From contig NZ_BJNY01000011.1 in NCBI RefSeq assembly GCF_006539925.1, positions 1 through 64,000 on the forward strand: 64,000 nucleotides of DNA, in the 5' to 3' direction. The stretch's first letter is position 1, and the number at the start of each line of letters is the position of its first letter. Shown piece by piece: positions 8,943 through 18,032 of the stretch. A model generated the notes under the pieces. That model made no database searches. It saw only the letters and a list, made by a program, of their open reading frames with translations, and was not told the origin of the DNA. The translations under genes and the position numbers were made by a program. Origin of the DNA: Glutamicibacter uratoxydans (GTDB taxonomy: Bacteria > Actinomycetota > Actinomycetes > Actinomycetales > Micrococcaceae).

Positions 8943-10097
8943 ATGCTTGATCTAGAACTCGACGAACAGTACCAAGACCTGGTGAATCTCGTTCGTGAAT
9001 TTGCCCAGCAGGTCGTCGCTCCACAGAGCGCAGCCAATGATGCAAATAAGACGTTTCCCTACGACATTGTGAAGCAGATGGGGGAGCTGGGGCTCTTCGG
9101 CCTGCCGATCTCCGAAGAATACGGAGGATCGGGCGGAGACTACTTCCACCTCGCACTGGCGCTCGAGGAACTGGGCAAGGTCGACCAGTCGGTTGCGATC
9201 ACGCTGGAAGCGGGCGTTTCACTTGGCGCGATGCCCATCTACCGCTTTGGCAGCGCAGAACAGAAGGAAAAGTGGCTGCCTGAGCTCGCGGCGGGGCAAA
9301 AGCTTGCCGGGTTCGGCCTGACCGAGCCGGGCGCCGGATCCGATGCTTCGGCCACCCACACCAGGGCCAAGCTGGAGGGCGGCCAGTGGGTCATCGACGG
9401 CGCCAAGGAATTCATCACGAACTCCGGCACCGACATCACCTCGCTGGTGACCGTGGCCGCACAGACCGGAGTCAACGAGGCCACCGGCGCCAAGGAGATT
9501 TCAACAATTATCGTTCCTTCGGGCACCGAAGGGTTCACCGTAGCCCCGGCCTATGACAAGGTCGGCTGGCGGGCCAGCGACACCCACCCGCTGCACTTCG
9601 ACGCGGCCCGTGTGCCGGAAGAAAACCTGTTAGGGGAGCGCGGGCGCGGGTACTCGTACTTCCTCAAGATTCTTGACGAGGGCCGCATCGCGATTGCGGC
9701 GCTGGCCACTGGCGCGGCGCAGGGCTGCCTTGACGAAGCAGTGGCCTATGCCAAAACGAGAACCACTTTCGGAACGCCTATCGGCAAAAACCAGGGAATC
9801 TCCTTCATGCTCGCGCGCATGGCCACCAGGGTCCACTCGGCCCGGCTGGCCTACTATGCGGCAGCTGCGAAGATGCTCGCCGGCAAGGACTTCAAAGTTG
9901 AGGCCGCACACGCAAAGCTCATCGCCAGCGAAGCGGCCATGGACAACGCCCGCGATGCTACACAAGTCTTTGGCGGCTACGGCTTCATGAACGAATCGCT
10001 GGTGGGCCGCCACTACCGCGATTCGAAGATCCTTGAAATTGGCGAGGGCACCACCCAGGTGCAGCAGCTGCTGATCGCCAGGAGCCTGGGGCTCTAA
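8943..10097 (+). CDS. Acyl-CoA dehydrogenase
   Basis: A 384-residue FAD enzyme that would oxidise an acyl-CoA to the trans-2-enoyl-CoA in beta-oxidation or branched-chain amino acid breakdown, passing electrons to ETF. Length and layout match the family: helical N-domain, FAD-binding middle segment (FGLTEPGAGSDA near residues 122-133, FITNSG near 156) and C-terminal helical domain with RTTFGTPIGKNQ near 273 and the QVFGGYGF signature near 341. GGAGG lies 12 bases before ATG 8943. Chain-length specificity cannot be assigned. The divergent TetR gene is the likely regulator. Confidence 0.92.
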   Translation: MLDLELDEQYQDLVNLVREFAQQVVAPQSAANDANKTFPYDIVKQMGELGLFGLPISEEYGGSGGDYFHLALALEELGKVDQSVAITLEAGVSLGAMPIYRFGSAEQKEKWLPELAAGQKLAGFGLTEPGAGSDASATHTRAKLEGGQWVIDGAKEFITNSGTDITSLVTVAAQTGVNEATGAKEISTIIVPSGTEGFTVAPAYDKVGWRASDTHPLHFDAARVPEENLLGERGRGYSYFLKILDEGRIAIAALATGAAQGCLDEAVAYAKTRTTFGTPIGKNQGISFMLARMATRVHSARLAYYAAAAKMLAGKDFKVEAAHAKLIASEAAMDNARDATQVFGGYGFMNESLVGRHYRDSKILEIGEGTTQVQQLLIARSLGL

Positions 10098-10120
10098 CAG
10101 GCCGGCAAACCGAGGGCCAA

Positions 10121-10173
10121 TCTTTGGGTGCTCACAGTTAGTACCACCATAATGGTGGGGTGAGCACCCAAGA
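10121..10173 (+). promoter_or_regulatory. Nested hairpin spanning the dxr ribosome site and start codon
   Basis: TGGGTGCTCAC near 10125-10135 pairs with GTGAGCACCCA at 10160-10170, the first codons of dxr, and TCT/AGA extends the stem across a one-base bulge. Inside the loop, CCACCAT (10144-10150) pairs with ATGGTGG (10152-10158). The start codon and its G-rich ribosome site are therefore both sequestered in the folded RNA. It may also act as a weak terminator for the upstream gene. Confidence 0.55.
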
Positions 10174-11374
10174 TTTCTCTTTTCCCGCCGGAGAACCACG
10201 CCGCGTCACGTTGCTTGGATCTACCGGATCGGTTGGCACTCAAGGTCTGGAAGTCGTCGATGGCGCGCCTGAAAAGTTCAGCGTCGCCGCGATCAGCGGC
10301 GGATACAACGTGGAGCTGTTGGCACGGCAGGCTGTGAAGTACCGTCCTGCAGTCGTCGGCAGCGCCGTCGAGTCAACTGATGAATTGGCCGCCGCGATCA
10401 AGCAGGCTGCCGAAGATGCATCGGTTTCGGGATATACGCCGGAACTATTCGCGGGTCCTCAGGCCGCCACTGCAGTGGCCGGGTACGCCGAATCGGATGT
10501 GGTGCTCAACGGCATCACCGGGGCCATCGCGCTGGAACCGACGATTGCCGCGCTGCAGGCAGGCCACCTGCTGGCATTGGCCAACAAGGAGTCATTGATC
10601 ATCGGCGGACAGGTGGTCAAGCAATTCGCCGCCCCGGGCCAAATCGCGCCGGTGGATTCAGAGCATTCAGCGCTGGCCCAAGCACTGCGCTCCGGCTCTG
10701 CTGACGAAGTAGCCAAGCTGATTGTGACGGCCTCGGGAGGCCCCTTCTTCGGCTACAGCTACGAGCAGCTGCGCGAGGTGACGCCCCAGCAGGCCATGGC
10801 CCATCCGACCTATGCGATGGGCAAGGTCATCACCACCAACTCCGCGACCATGGTCAACAAGGCCCTGGAAGTGATCGAAGCCCACTTGCTCTTTGATGTT
10901 CCGCTGGAGAAGATCCAGCCGGTGGTCCACCGCCAGTCGATCGTCCACTCGATGGTCGAGTTCATCGACGGTTCGGTGATTGCCCAGGCCTCGCCGCCGG
11001 ACATGCGCCTGCCCATCGCCCTGGGAATGAACTGGCCGCACCGCGTCGCCGGCGCAGTGCAGCCATGCGACTTCTCCACGGCGTCCACCTGGACCTTCGA
11101 GCCTCTGGATGAAGAGGTGTTCAAGGCGGTGAAGATCGCCAAGCAGGCAGCCGCTGCATCAGGTACCCATATGGCTGTCTACAACGCCGCGAATGAAGTT
11201 GCCGTGGATGCCTTCCACGACGGCTTGATCAAGTTCACCGACATTGTTGAAACCGTCGAACGGGTCCTGGACGCCTACACGCCGGTGAATGCGGAACTGT
11301 GCACGGAAGTAGTGCTGGAAACCGACAAGTGGGCCAGGGCGCACGCCGCGAAGATTTTGGACGCAAGCTCATGA
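10160..11374 (+). CDS. dxr: 1-deoxy-D-xylulose 5-phosphate reductoisomerase
   Basis: Second enzyme of the MEP pathway: it converts 1-deoxyxylulose 5-phosphate to 2-C-methylerythritol 4-phosphate with NADPH and a divalent metal. The 404-residue length is normal. The NADPH loop GSTGSVGTQ is at about residues 20-28, the NKESL segment near 142, the metal-site region VDSEHSA near 161, and MVNKALEVIEAHLLF near 231. The start is GTG 10160, which lies inside a hairpin. The stop overlaps the start of the site-2 protease gene, a frequent bacterial pairing; ispG lies about 3 kb downstream in the same direction. Confidence 0.95.
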   Translation: MSTQDFSFPAGEPRRVTLLGSTGSVGTQGLEVVDGAPEKFSVAAISGGYNVELLARQAVKYRPAVVGSAVESTDELAAAIKQAAEDASVSGYTPELFAGPQAATAVAGYAESDVVLNGITGAIALEPTIAALQAGHLLALANKESLIIGGQVVKQFAAPGQIAPVDSEHSALAQALRSGSADEVAKLIVTASGGPFFGYSYEQLREVTPQQAMAHPTYAMGKVITTNSATMVNKALEVIEAHLLFDVPLEKIQPVVHRQSIVHSMVEFIDGSVIAQASPPDMRLPIALGMNWPHRVAGAVQPCDFSTASTWTFEPLDEEVFKAVKIAKQAAAASGTHMAVYNAANEVAVDAFHDGLIKFTDIVETVERVLDAYTPVNAELCTEVVLETDKWARAHAAKILDASS

Positions 11375-12726
11375 GCACAGTACTTTTCATCGGCGGCATC
11401 CTGTTCATGGTGCTCGTCATCGGCTTGTCCATTGCCCTGCACGAAGTAGGCCACCTGGTTCCTGCCAAGCTGTTCGGCCTGCGTGTACCGCAGTACATGA
11501 TCGGCTTCGGCAAGACGCTGGTCTCGTTCAAGCGCGGCGAGACGCAGTACGGGATCAAGATGCTGCCGCTGGGCGGCTACATCTCGATGGTCGGCATGTA
11601 CCCTCCGCGCGCTGCCGATGCAGAAGAATCGAACGTTCCGGGGAAGAAGCCGAACTTCTTCCAGCGCATCTTTGGCCAGATGGTGGACGACGCGCGCTCG
11701 CAGGCCAACGAAAACGTCCGTCCCGAAGACCACGGCAGGATGTTCTACCAGCTGCCGATCTACAAGCGCATCATCATCATGCTCGGCGGGCCGTTCATGA
11801 ACTTGATCATCGGCTTCGTGCTGATCGGCGTGGTCCTGACAACCTTCGGCGTGCCAACCACCACCACGACGGTTTCCGAGGTGTACCAGTGCATCGGATC
11901 CGCGCAGAACACCACGCAGACCCAGTGCACCGACAAGGATCCAGAAGCCCCGGCCTATAAGGCAGGGCTGCTGCCCGGGGACACGATCACTGCGGTGAAC
12001 GGGACACCGGTGGCGCAGGGGGAGTGGACCAAGCTGACGGATGTCATCAGGGACAACCCGGGTCAGTCGATTTCACTTGACTACACTCGCGACGGCGCCA
12101 GCCACAGCACCGAACTCACGCCCTATCTCACCGAGCGCCCAGCCATGGATGACAAAGGCAACGCGGTCAAGGACGAACATGGCAACTATGTAATGGACAA
12201 GGTTGGCTTTGTCGGCATGAGCTCCACGGTAGCCAACATCGAGATGCCATTGAGCGAGGTGCCGGGAGTGATCGGCGACCAGCTGGCAAACATCGGCAAT
12301 ATCATCGTGCACCTGCCGCAGCGCATGGTCGACGTTGCGCAGGCAGCCTTTGGCAGCGAAGAACGCGACCCCAACGGTCCTGTGTCCATCGTGGGCGTGG
12401 GCCGCATCGCAGGTGAGATCACCGCTCAAGATTCGATCTCCGTCAGCGACAAATTCGCCACCCTGCTTTCCTTGGCAGGCGGATTGAACCTCGCATTGTT
12501 CGCCTTCAACCTGATTCCCCTGCTCCCACTGGACGGCGGGCATGTTGCCGGCGCTCTCTACGAGGGAGTCAAGCGAACAGTGGCCAAGGTTTTGGGCATC
12601 AAGAACATCAAGCCGGTTGACACCATCAAGATGCTGCCGCTGACCTACGTGGTGGTCGTGGGCATGCTACTGATGGGTGGCCTCTTAATATATGCAGACA
12701 TTTTTAAGCCGATTCAATTGTTCTAG
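11371..12726 (+). CDS. rseP: Site-2 zinc metalloprotease, RseP family
   Basis: A 451-residue intramembrane protease that cleaves membrane-bound regulators such as anti-sigma factors. The zinc site HEVGH is in the first membrane helix (about residue 24), and the second metal-binding motif LPLDGGH is in the C-terminal helices near residue 385. A single PDZ domain lies between them (AGLLPGDTITAVNGTPV near 197-213). ATG 11371 overlaps the dxr stop (ATGA), so the two are translationally coupled. The longer upstream frame inside dxr is not used. Confidence 0.92.
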   Translation: MSTVLFIGGILFMVLVIGLSIALHEVGHLVPAKLFGLRVPQYMIGFGKTLVSFKRGETQYGIKMLPLGGYISMVGMYPPRAADAEESNVPGKKPNFFQRIFGQMVDDARSQANENVRPEDHGRMFYQLPIYKRIIIMLGGPFMNLIIGFVLIGVVLTTFGVPTTTTTVSEVYQCIGSAQNTTQTQCTDKDPEAPAYKAGLLPGDTITAVNGTPVAQGEWTKLTDVIRDNPGQSISLDYTRDGASHSTELTPYLTERPAMDDKGNAVKDEHGNYVMDKVGFVGMSSTVANIEMPLSEVPGVIGDQLANIGNIIVHLPQRMVDVAQAAFGSEERDPNGPVSIVGVGRIAGEITAQDSISVSDKFATLLSLAGGLNLALFAFNLIPLLPLDGGHVAGALYEGVKRTVAKVLGIKNIKPVDTIKMLPLTYVVVVGMLLMGGLLIYADIFKPIQLF

Positions 12727-12748
12727 CCTCGAGGAATAAGCTGAAGAT

Positions 12749-13051
12749 ATGACTGTTTTTGCTGTTGAATATGTTTACGCCGAGAACTCCACCGAACTGC
12801 GCAATGAGCACCGGCCGAAGCACCGCGAATACCTGGGCGGCTTCTTGGCCGAAGATGCAAGCGTTCGACTGCTGGCATCGGGTCCAACCCCTGCCAATGA
12901 CGGCGCCCTGCTGATCATGGCGGCGCAGAGCGAAGAAGAACTCGTGAAGGTGCTGGACAACGACCCATTCAAGCTGTCCGGAGCTGTCGCGAAGTCAATC
13001 CTCACCGAGTGGAACCCGGTGACCGGGCTGCTCAACGAGTACGCATCCTAA
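12749..13051 (+). CDS. YciI-like protein
   Basis: A 100-residue protein of the YciI-like ferredoxin-fold family: VEYVYAENSTELRNEHRPKHREYLGG at the start has the conserved His used in the putative active site, and LLIMAAQSEEELVKVLDNDPF is the matching second half. Family members resemble muconolactone isomerase, but most are uncharacterised. It starts 22 bases after the protease gene and may belong to the same transcript. A terminator follows. Confidence 0.8.
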   Translation: MTVFAVEYVYAENSTELRNEHRPKHREYLGGFLAEDASVRLLASGPTPANDGALLIMAAQSEEELVKVLDNDPFKLSGAVAKSILTEWNPVTGLLNEYAS

Positions 13052-13067
13052 AAAGCAAAAGATCAAA

Positions 13068-13105
13068 CGGTGGCTGATTCATGAGAGGATCAGCCACTGT
13101 TTTTA
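13068..13105 (+). terminator. Intrinsic terminator after the yciI-like gene
   Basis: An 11-bp stem (13068-13078 with 13089-13099, one G-T pair) with a 10-base loop is followed directly by TTTTTATT. It is a good rho-independent terminator ending the dxr-rseP-yciI unit. Confidence 0.8.
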
Positions 13106-13137
13106 TTAGAAACCCGTTTTCATCAGAAACCAATGCC

Positions 13138-13560
13138 ATGGACCTCAAGATATCCCGCACGCTGAGCATCCCGTCCTCGGAACTGAAATGGAACTTCTCC
13201 CGTTCTTCCGGACCCGGCGGGCAACACGTGAACACCACCGATTCACGGGTTGAATTGTCCTGGTCGGTGTTCGACTCTAGGGCGCTCAGTGCGTGGCAAA
13301 GGCAGCGGCTGATCGACAAGCTGGGCGGGAAGCTGAACCGCGGCGTCCTGACCATTGCTTCCTCCCAAGAGCGCTCGCAGTGGCGCAACAGAATTGATGC
13401 CCAAGAACGGCTGATTGAAATAGTCCAGGCGGCTTTCGCACCGGATTCGCCGGTGCGAAAGCAGACCAAGCCCACCAGGGGATCGGTGAAGCGGCGCCTG
13501 ACTTCCAAGGCCAACCGTTCGTCCACCAAGGCCCTGCGGCGGCGCCCGCCGATGGACTAG
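13138..13560 (+). CDS. arfB: Alternative ribosome-rescue factor / peptidyl-tRNA hydrolase ArfB
   Basis: A 140-residue protein with the release-factor GGQ motif in the context SSGPGGQHVN (about residues 21-30), which hydrolyses peptidyl-tRNA on stalled ribosomes. The basic C-terminal tail, rich in Lys and Arg (PTRGSVKRRLTSKANR region), is the part that enters the empty mRNA channel in this family. The start at 13138 (MDLKISRTLSIPSSEL) matches the family; an in-frame ATG at 13081 lies inside the preceding terminator hairpin and is unlikely. Confidence 0.88.
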   Translation: MDLKISRTLSIPSSELKWNFSRSSGPGGQHVNTTDSRVELSWSVFDSRALSAWQRQRLIDKLGGKLNRGVLTIASSQERSQWRNRIDAQERLIEIVQAAFAPDSPVRKQTKPTRGSVKRRLTSKANRSSTKALRRRPPMD

Positions 13561-13689
13561 AAGCGCCTACTGCACCAAGAAAAGTGATGCAGGTCATGGG
13601 AACGAACGGAATTATCTTCCGGTCACTCTAGTTGAAAGTAGATGAAGCGTCAGCTTGTTTATTTTTCTGCACTAAAGGAGAAGCCCCCT

Positions 13690-14244
13690 ATGGCTACTAA
13701 GGTCCTCACCCTCGTCGGTTCCCTGCGCAACGGCTCGACCAACCAGCAGCTGGCCGAAGCCAGCGCCAGCAATGCCCCGGAAGGCGTCGAGGTCCAGCTG
13801 TACTCGGGACTGGAGAACATTCCTTTCTACAACGAGGACAACGACGTTGAAGGCGCCGTGCCAGCAGCCGCACAGGCATTGCGCGATGCGGCAACGGAAG
13901 CCGATGCCCTGATGCTGATCACCCCGGAGTACAACGGCACCATGCCAGCTGTGCTGAAGAACGCCATCGACTGGCTGTCGCGCCCATTCGGCTCCGGCGC
14001 CGTCAAGGACCTGCCATCGGTAGTCGTGGGCACCGCATTCGGCCAGTACGGCGGCGTGTGGGCTCAGGACGAAGCCCGCAAGGCGCTGAACATCGCCGGC
14101 GCCAACGTGCTTGAAGACGTCAAGCTGGCCATCCCGAACTCGGTGGTCCGCTTTGCCGAGCTGCACCCGAAGGACGACGCAGAGGTCGTCGAGCAGGTAG
14201 CCGCAGTGCTCAGCGGCATCAAGGCAGTTGCAGAAGCAAACTAG
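13690..14244 (+). CDS. NADPH-dependent FMN reductase / flavodoxin-like quinone reductase
   Basis: A 184-residue flavodoxin-fold oxidoreductase. GSLRNGSTNQQL near residues 9-20 is the FMN phosphate-binding loop and TPEYNGTMPAVLKNAIDWL near 79-97 is the conserved second signature of NAD(P)H-dependent FMN reductases. It would reduce FMN, quinones or azo-type acceptors. The start at 13690 is fixed by AAAGGAG about 8 bases upstream. It appears monocistronic, ending at a terminator. Confidence 0.88.
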   Translation: MATKVLTLVGSLRNGSTNQQLAEASASNAPEGVEVQLYSGLENIPFYNEDNDVEGAVPAAAQALRDAATEADALMLITPEYNGTMPAVLKNAIDWLSRPFGSGAVKDLPSVVVGTAFGQYGGVWAQDEARKALNIAGANVLEDVKLAIPNSVVRFAELHPKDDAEVVEQVAAVLSGIKAVAEAN

Positions 14245-14291
14245 TGTGTGACGTCGTGGATTAAGTAAATGATCCGCGGCATCGTAGAGTG

Positions 14292-14318
14292 AAGGCCACG
14301 GTGTGACGCCGTGGCCTT
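14292..14318 (+). terminator. Intrinsic terminator after the FMN reductase gene
   Basis: A perfect 10-bp GC-rich stem (14292-14301 with 14309-14318) with a 7-base loop is followed by a short T-rich stretch, 47 bases past the reductase stop and upstream of ispG. Confidence 0.75.
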
Positions 14319-14399
14319 TCTCGCATCAGTACCCCGTTGCCTGCAGACGGTGACATACTTGGTAAAGAGTATTACCCACAATCAATTCGGAGGCGTCCA

Positions 14400-15566
14400 T
14401 TGACTTCGGTCAGCCTAGGCATGCCGGCAGCCCCACCGCCGGTTCTCGCACCACGTCGTAAGACCCGCCAGATTCAAGTCGGCTCTGTTGGCGTGGGTTC
14501 TGACTCGCCGATTTCGGTCCAGTCCATGACCACGACCAAAACCCATGACATCAACGCGACGCTGCAGCAGATCGCCGCGCTGACGGCCACCGGCTGCGAT
14601 ATTGTGCGCGTTGCCTGCCCAACGGATAAAGACGCCGAAGCGCTGAAGATCATTGCGATGAAGTCGCAGATCCCTGTCATTGCGGATATCCACTTCCAGC
14701 CCAAGTACGTCTATGCCGCCATCGAGGCTGGCTGCGGCGCGGTGCGCGTGAACCCCGGCAACATCCGCCAGTTCGACGACCAGGTCAAGGAAATCGCCCA
14801 GGCGGCCAAGGACCACGGCACCTCGATCCGCATCGGCGTCAACGCCGGTTCGCTGGACCGCCGCCTGTTGCAGAAGTACGGCAAGGCCACCCCGGAGGCG
14901 CTGGTTGAGTCGGCAATCTGGGAAGCGTCGCTTTTCGAAGAGCATGGCTTCCACGACTTCAAGATCTCGGTCAAGCACAACGACCCGGTGATTATGGTCC
15001 GCGCCTATGAGCTGCTGGCTGAAAGCGGCGACTGGCCGCTGCACCTGGGCGTCACCGAAGCAGGACCTGCCTTCCAGGGCACCATCAAGTCAGCTACTGC
15101 TTTCGGCGCCCTGCTGTCCAAGGGCATCGGTGACACGATCCGCGTCTCGCTCTCGGCTCCGCCGGTTGAAGAGGTCAAGGTGGGCAACCAGATCCTCGAA
15201 GCGCTGAACCTGCGCCCGCGCAAGCTTGAGATTGTCTCCTGCCCTTCCTGCGGCCGTGCCCAGGTCGACGTATACACCCTGGCCGATCAGGTCACCGAAG
15301 GCTTGGAAGGCATGTCAGTTCCACTGCGCGTGGCTGTGATGGGCTGCGTTGTCAACGGACCGGGCGAGGCCCGCGATGCAGACCTGGGTGTTGCCTCCGG
15401 CAACGGCAAGGGCCAGATCTTCGTCAAGGGAGAAGTCATCAAGACCGTTCCCGAAGACCAGATCGTTGAAACCCTGATTGAAGAAGCCAACCGCTTGGCG
15501 GCAGAAATGGATCTGGGCAATGACGAGAATCCTTCCTCGGGTTCTCCAATGGTCACCGTCGGCTAA
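14400..15566 (+). CDS. ispG: 4-hydroxy-3-methylbut-2-enyl diphosphate synthase (IspG/GcpE)
   Basis: Penultimate MEP-pathway enzyme: a [4Fe-4S] protein that reduces methylerythritol cyclodiphosphate to HMBPP. The cluster cysteines are visible as CPSCGRAQ (near residues 280-283) and GCVVNGPGE (near 315). The TIM-barrel part has VQSMTTTKT and VRVNPGNIR. The start is TTG 14400 because GGAGG ends 6 bases upstream and the resulting 388 residues match the family. An upstream in-frame ATG at 14337 has no ribosome site. The next GNAT gene overlaps the ispG end. Confidence 0.95.
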   Translation: MTSVSLGMPAAPPPVLAPRRKTRQIQVGSVGVGSDSPISVQSMTTTKTHDINATLQQIAALTATGCDIVRVACPTDKDAEALKIIAMKSQIPVIADIHFQPKYVYAAIEAGCGAVRVNPGNIRQFDDQVKEIAQAAKDHGTSIRIGVNAGSLDRRLLQKYGKATPEALVESAIWEASLFEEHGFHDFKISVKHNDPVIMVRAYELLAESGDWPLHLGVTEAGPAFQGTIKSATAFGALLSKGIGDTIRVSLSAPPVEEVKVGNQILEALNLRPRKLEIVSCPSCGRAQVDVYTLADQVTEGLEGMSVPLRVAVMGCVVNGPGEARDADLGVASGNGKGQIFVKGEVIKTVPEDQIVETLIEEANRLAAEMDLGNDENPSSGSPMVTVG

Positions 15567-16416
15567 GCACATCCGACGCGTCGACGAGGGACAGCCGCGC
15601 ATTCTGGGCCGCAGGGACACTGCGGCCCTGGTTGCGTTGCTCGACAGAGACCCCGTCGCGAATATCTTCACCCGCTCCCAGGTCGACCTGCACCGTTCTG
15701 CAGTGCCTGACGGTTTCGCCCACGTATTGGGCGTCGACGGTGAAGAAGGCCTGCTCTCTGCATGCTGGGTGGGCGCCAACATGTCGCCCACCAACATGAG
15801 CGAAGAGCAGGCCCAAGAATATGCGCTGATGGCCCTGGCCACCCGGCAGCGCTTCGCCTCGGTCTTCGGGCCCGCGCGATCCGTGCTTGCAATGCACGAG
15901 GTGCTGGCCACCGGGCCCCAGTCGATCTTCGACGTGCGTGAAAACCAGCCGCTCATGGAAATGCGCAGCAACCCGCAGGGGATTGTCCGCAGGCAACTGC
16001 GCCCCGCCAAGCCCAGTGAATTCGATAAGGTGCTGCCAGCCAGCGCCGCAATGTTTGAAGAAGAACTGGGCTACTCGCCCCTGGACAATGGCGGAAGCTT
16101 CTACCGCGGCCGCGTGCGCCAGCTCATCCGGCAGGGGCATACCCTGATCGACATGGACGAGCTGGGAAATATCGTCTTCAAGGTCGATCTTGGGACCGTC
16201 ACGGATCAAGTGGCGCAGATCCAGGGAGTCTGGATCAATCCTATATATCGTGGGCACGGCCTAGCCGCCGGCTACATGGCCGCCACCGTCGACTACGCCC
16301 TGCAGCACGCGCCAATCGTCAGCTTGTACGTGAACGACTACAACCACGCAGCTGTCAGAACCTATGAAAAGGTGGGGTTCAAACAGGTCGGAACCTTCGC
16401 AACGATCCTGTTCTAG
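15520..16416 (+). CDS. GNAT acetyltransferase with N-terminal DUF4081-type domain
   Basis: About 298 residues. The N-terminal part ([22 protein letters not shown]) matches the DUF4081 domain that precedes a GNAT domain in many Actinobacteria; the C-terminal half carries the acetyl-CoA motif ([18 protein letters not shown]) and [18 protein letters not shown]. Homologues are regularly found directly after ispG, as here. The start is uncertain: ATG 15520 lies inside ispG in another frame, no ribosome site is obvious, and the recognisable domain begins only about 20 codons later. The acetylated substrate is unknown. Confidence 0.8.
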   Translation: MTRILPRVLQWSPSAKHIRRVDEGQPRILGRRDTAALVALLDRDPVANIFTRSQVDLHRSAVPDGFAHVLGVDGEEGLLSACWVGANMSPTNMSEEQAQEYALMALATRQRFASVFGPARSVLAMHEVLATGPQSIFDVRENQPLMEMRSNPQGIVRRQLRPAKPSEFDKVLPASAAMFEEELGYSPLDNGGSFYRGRVRQLIRQGHTLIDMDELGNIVFKVDLGTVTDQVAQIQGVWINPIYRGHGLAAGYMAATVDYALQHAPIVSLYVNDYNHAAVRTYEKVGFKQVGTFATILF

Positions 16417-16499
16417 AGTCCCGCCGGGAGCGCGGCGGCGCTGGTGTCTAACGGGCTTCCAGCTTCCGAATCCATTAGACTCGTGGGGAATCGCCGTAA

Positions 16500-17201
16500 A
16501 TGATGGGAAGTGCAGTGCGCGAAGGCCGAAGACGACTAGTTGCTGGCGCCGCCATTGCTGCCCTGACTCTTTCTGCTACAGCGTGCAGCACCCCCAGCAC
16601 CCAAATTGCAGGTCCGTCGGTAGCGCAGCCGGTGGCGCAGTCGGCTGACGGCTTGAACCGGGCGCTGACAGAGTTTTCGCAGAACAGCTCTGAAGCGAAA
16701 ATCTTGACCGATGCGCAGCTGCGCAAGACGATCCCCAAGGCCCAGCAGTGGCTGGAAAATGTTGAGATCATGCCCAGCAAGTGCGGCGTCACCTTCGCCT
16801 CACCGATCGCCGAACAGTTGAAAAACTCTGTCATGGGGGCGGTCGAGCTCAAAGACCAGTTCATCACCGTTGCGATCTACCCTGACGCGGCCACCCTGAA
16901 AACTGCTTGGGATGCACACGCCGCGGCGAACGCCGAATGCTCACGCTACTCGGTCAAATCCGAAGGGCAGTCACGAGCCTTCCACCTTGCAAAGCAGCAG
17001 GTGAAAAGCAACGCCCCGCTCAACGAAGGATATGTCGTTACCGGCAGCGATGGGTCGCGCACTTCCCAGCAGCTGAGCATCCGTTCAGCTTCCGCCAATA
17101 TCCTCATTGGCATCCAGCAAACCACCACAAAAGATCAGACGGCGCAGCAGCTGAATGCTGCGACCGAAACCATCAACGCTGTCTTGGACAAGATCAAGTA
17201 G
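16500..17201 (+). CDS. Putative lipoprotein 1 of a tandem related trio
   Basis: A 233-residue predicted lipoprotein. A basic N-terminus (REGRRR) and hydrophobic stretch end in the lipobox SATAC at about residue 29. The mature domain has two further cysteines, in PSKCGVTF and AECSRYS, in places matching the next two genes, so a disulfide outside the cell is likely. ATG 16500 is used; ATG 16503 and GTG 16515 are also possible. Function is unknown. It shares overall layout, if weak sequence, with the proteins at 17223 and 18033. Confidence 0.72.
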   Translation: MMGSAVREGRRRLVAGAAIAALTLSATACSTPSTQIAGPSVAQPVAQSADGLNRALTEFSQNSSEAKILTDAQLRKTIPKAQQWLENVEIMPSKCGVTFASPIAEQLKNSVMGAVELKDQFITVAIYPDAATLKTAWDAHAAANAECSRYSVKSEGQSRAFHLAKQQVKSNAPLNEGYVVTGSDGSRTSQQLSIRSASANILIGIQQTTTKDQTAQQLNAATETINAVLDKIK

Positions 17202-17222
17202 TCCTTGGCCGAAGGAATGACA

Positions 17223-17948
17223 ATGTCGAAAAAACGCGGATTGCTGGCAATCCCCATGGCACTGGCCCTGCTCATGACCGGCTGCTCATCGGCCGATCAA
17301 GGTGAGGCACCCGCTCCGGGCGGAGCCTCAGCGCAAACCGAGCCGAAGCAGGGCAACCTGAGCGCTGAGCAGGTTGAAACCGTGGTGAAGGATCTTCTGG
17401 GTGAGGATCCGTCTGTGATGATCGTCGGTAACGATACGATGCAGCAGCAGCTGCAAATGGCCAAAGACGTGAAGTCTGCAGGCGGGATCAAACCCGAAAA
17501 ATGCGCGCAGCAAATGGAAAAATACTCGGTGACCGACCTGACTGGATCAATTTCGGCCACCGGCACGGTAACCGACGAGAAACTGGGCAAGGTAATACAG
17601 GTTTTCTCCATCACCGATGACGACACGCTCCAGAAGATTTCGCAGGCGCTGACCCTGGACAATATCGACGGCTGCAAAGACATCACCGTCGAGCAGGGCG
17701 GCGAAACGCTCAATGCGAGTCGTCAGATCCTTCCCTTGGATGTCAAAGCCGACCAGGCACTGACGATGTCCACGCAGCTGGATGCGGGAGCCGACCAGAA
17801 GCTCAGTTCCACCGTCGTCCAGGCGCTCAAAGGCCGCAACTTTGTGATCGTCACCTTCCAGACCGGCATGGCAGAGCCTGCCGAATTGAGCGCGCAAGCG
17901 GTAGAACTGGCGAACAAGGCCTTTGCCCAGATCGACGCGGCCAAGTAA
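17223..17948 (+). CDS. Putative lipoprotein 2 of a tandem related trio
   Basis: A 241-residue predicted lipoprotein with lipobox LMTGC near residue 21. ATG 17223 has GAAGGA 6 bases upstream; the in-frame start at 17205 lacks a site. The mature part shows the trio pattern: an EQVETVVKDLLGEDPSVMI segment, then IKPEKCAQQM and later DGCKDIT, the two conserved cysteines. It begins 21 bases after lipoprotein 1 and is probably co-transcribed. No family recognised. Confidence 0.72.
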   Translation: MSKKRGLLAIPMALALLMTGCSSADQGEAPAPGGASAQTEPKQGNLSAEQVETVVKDLLGEDPSVMIVGNDTMQQQLQMAKDVKSAGGIKPEKCAQQMEKYSVTDLTGSISATGTVTDEKLGKVIQVFSITDDDTLQKISQALTLDNIDGCKDITVEQGGETLNASRQILPLDVKADQALTMSTQLDAGADQKLSSTVVQALKGRNFVIVTFQTGMAEPAELSAQAVELANKAFAQIDAAK

Positions 17949-18032
17949 CTATCGCTGAATGTGTTTTATTTCTACCCGGTTTTGAAATAGAGTGAGTGGC
18001 ACATCGCTCCCTAGTTCTGAGGACATCCTGAA

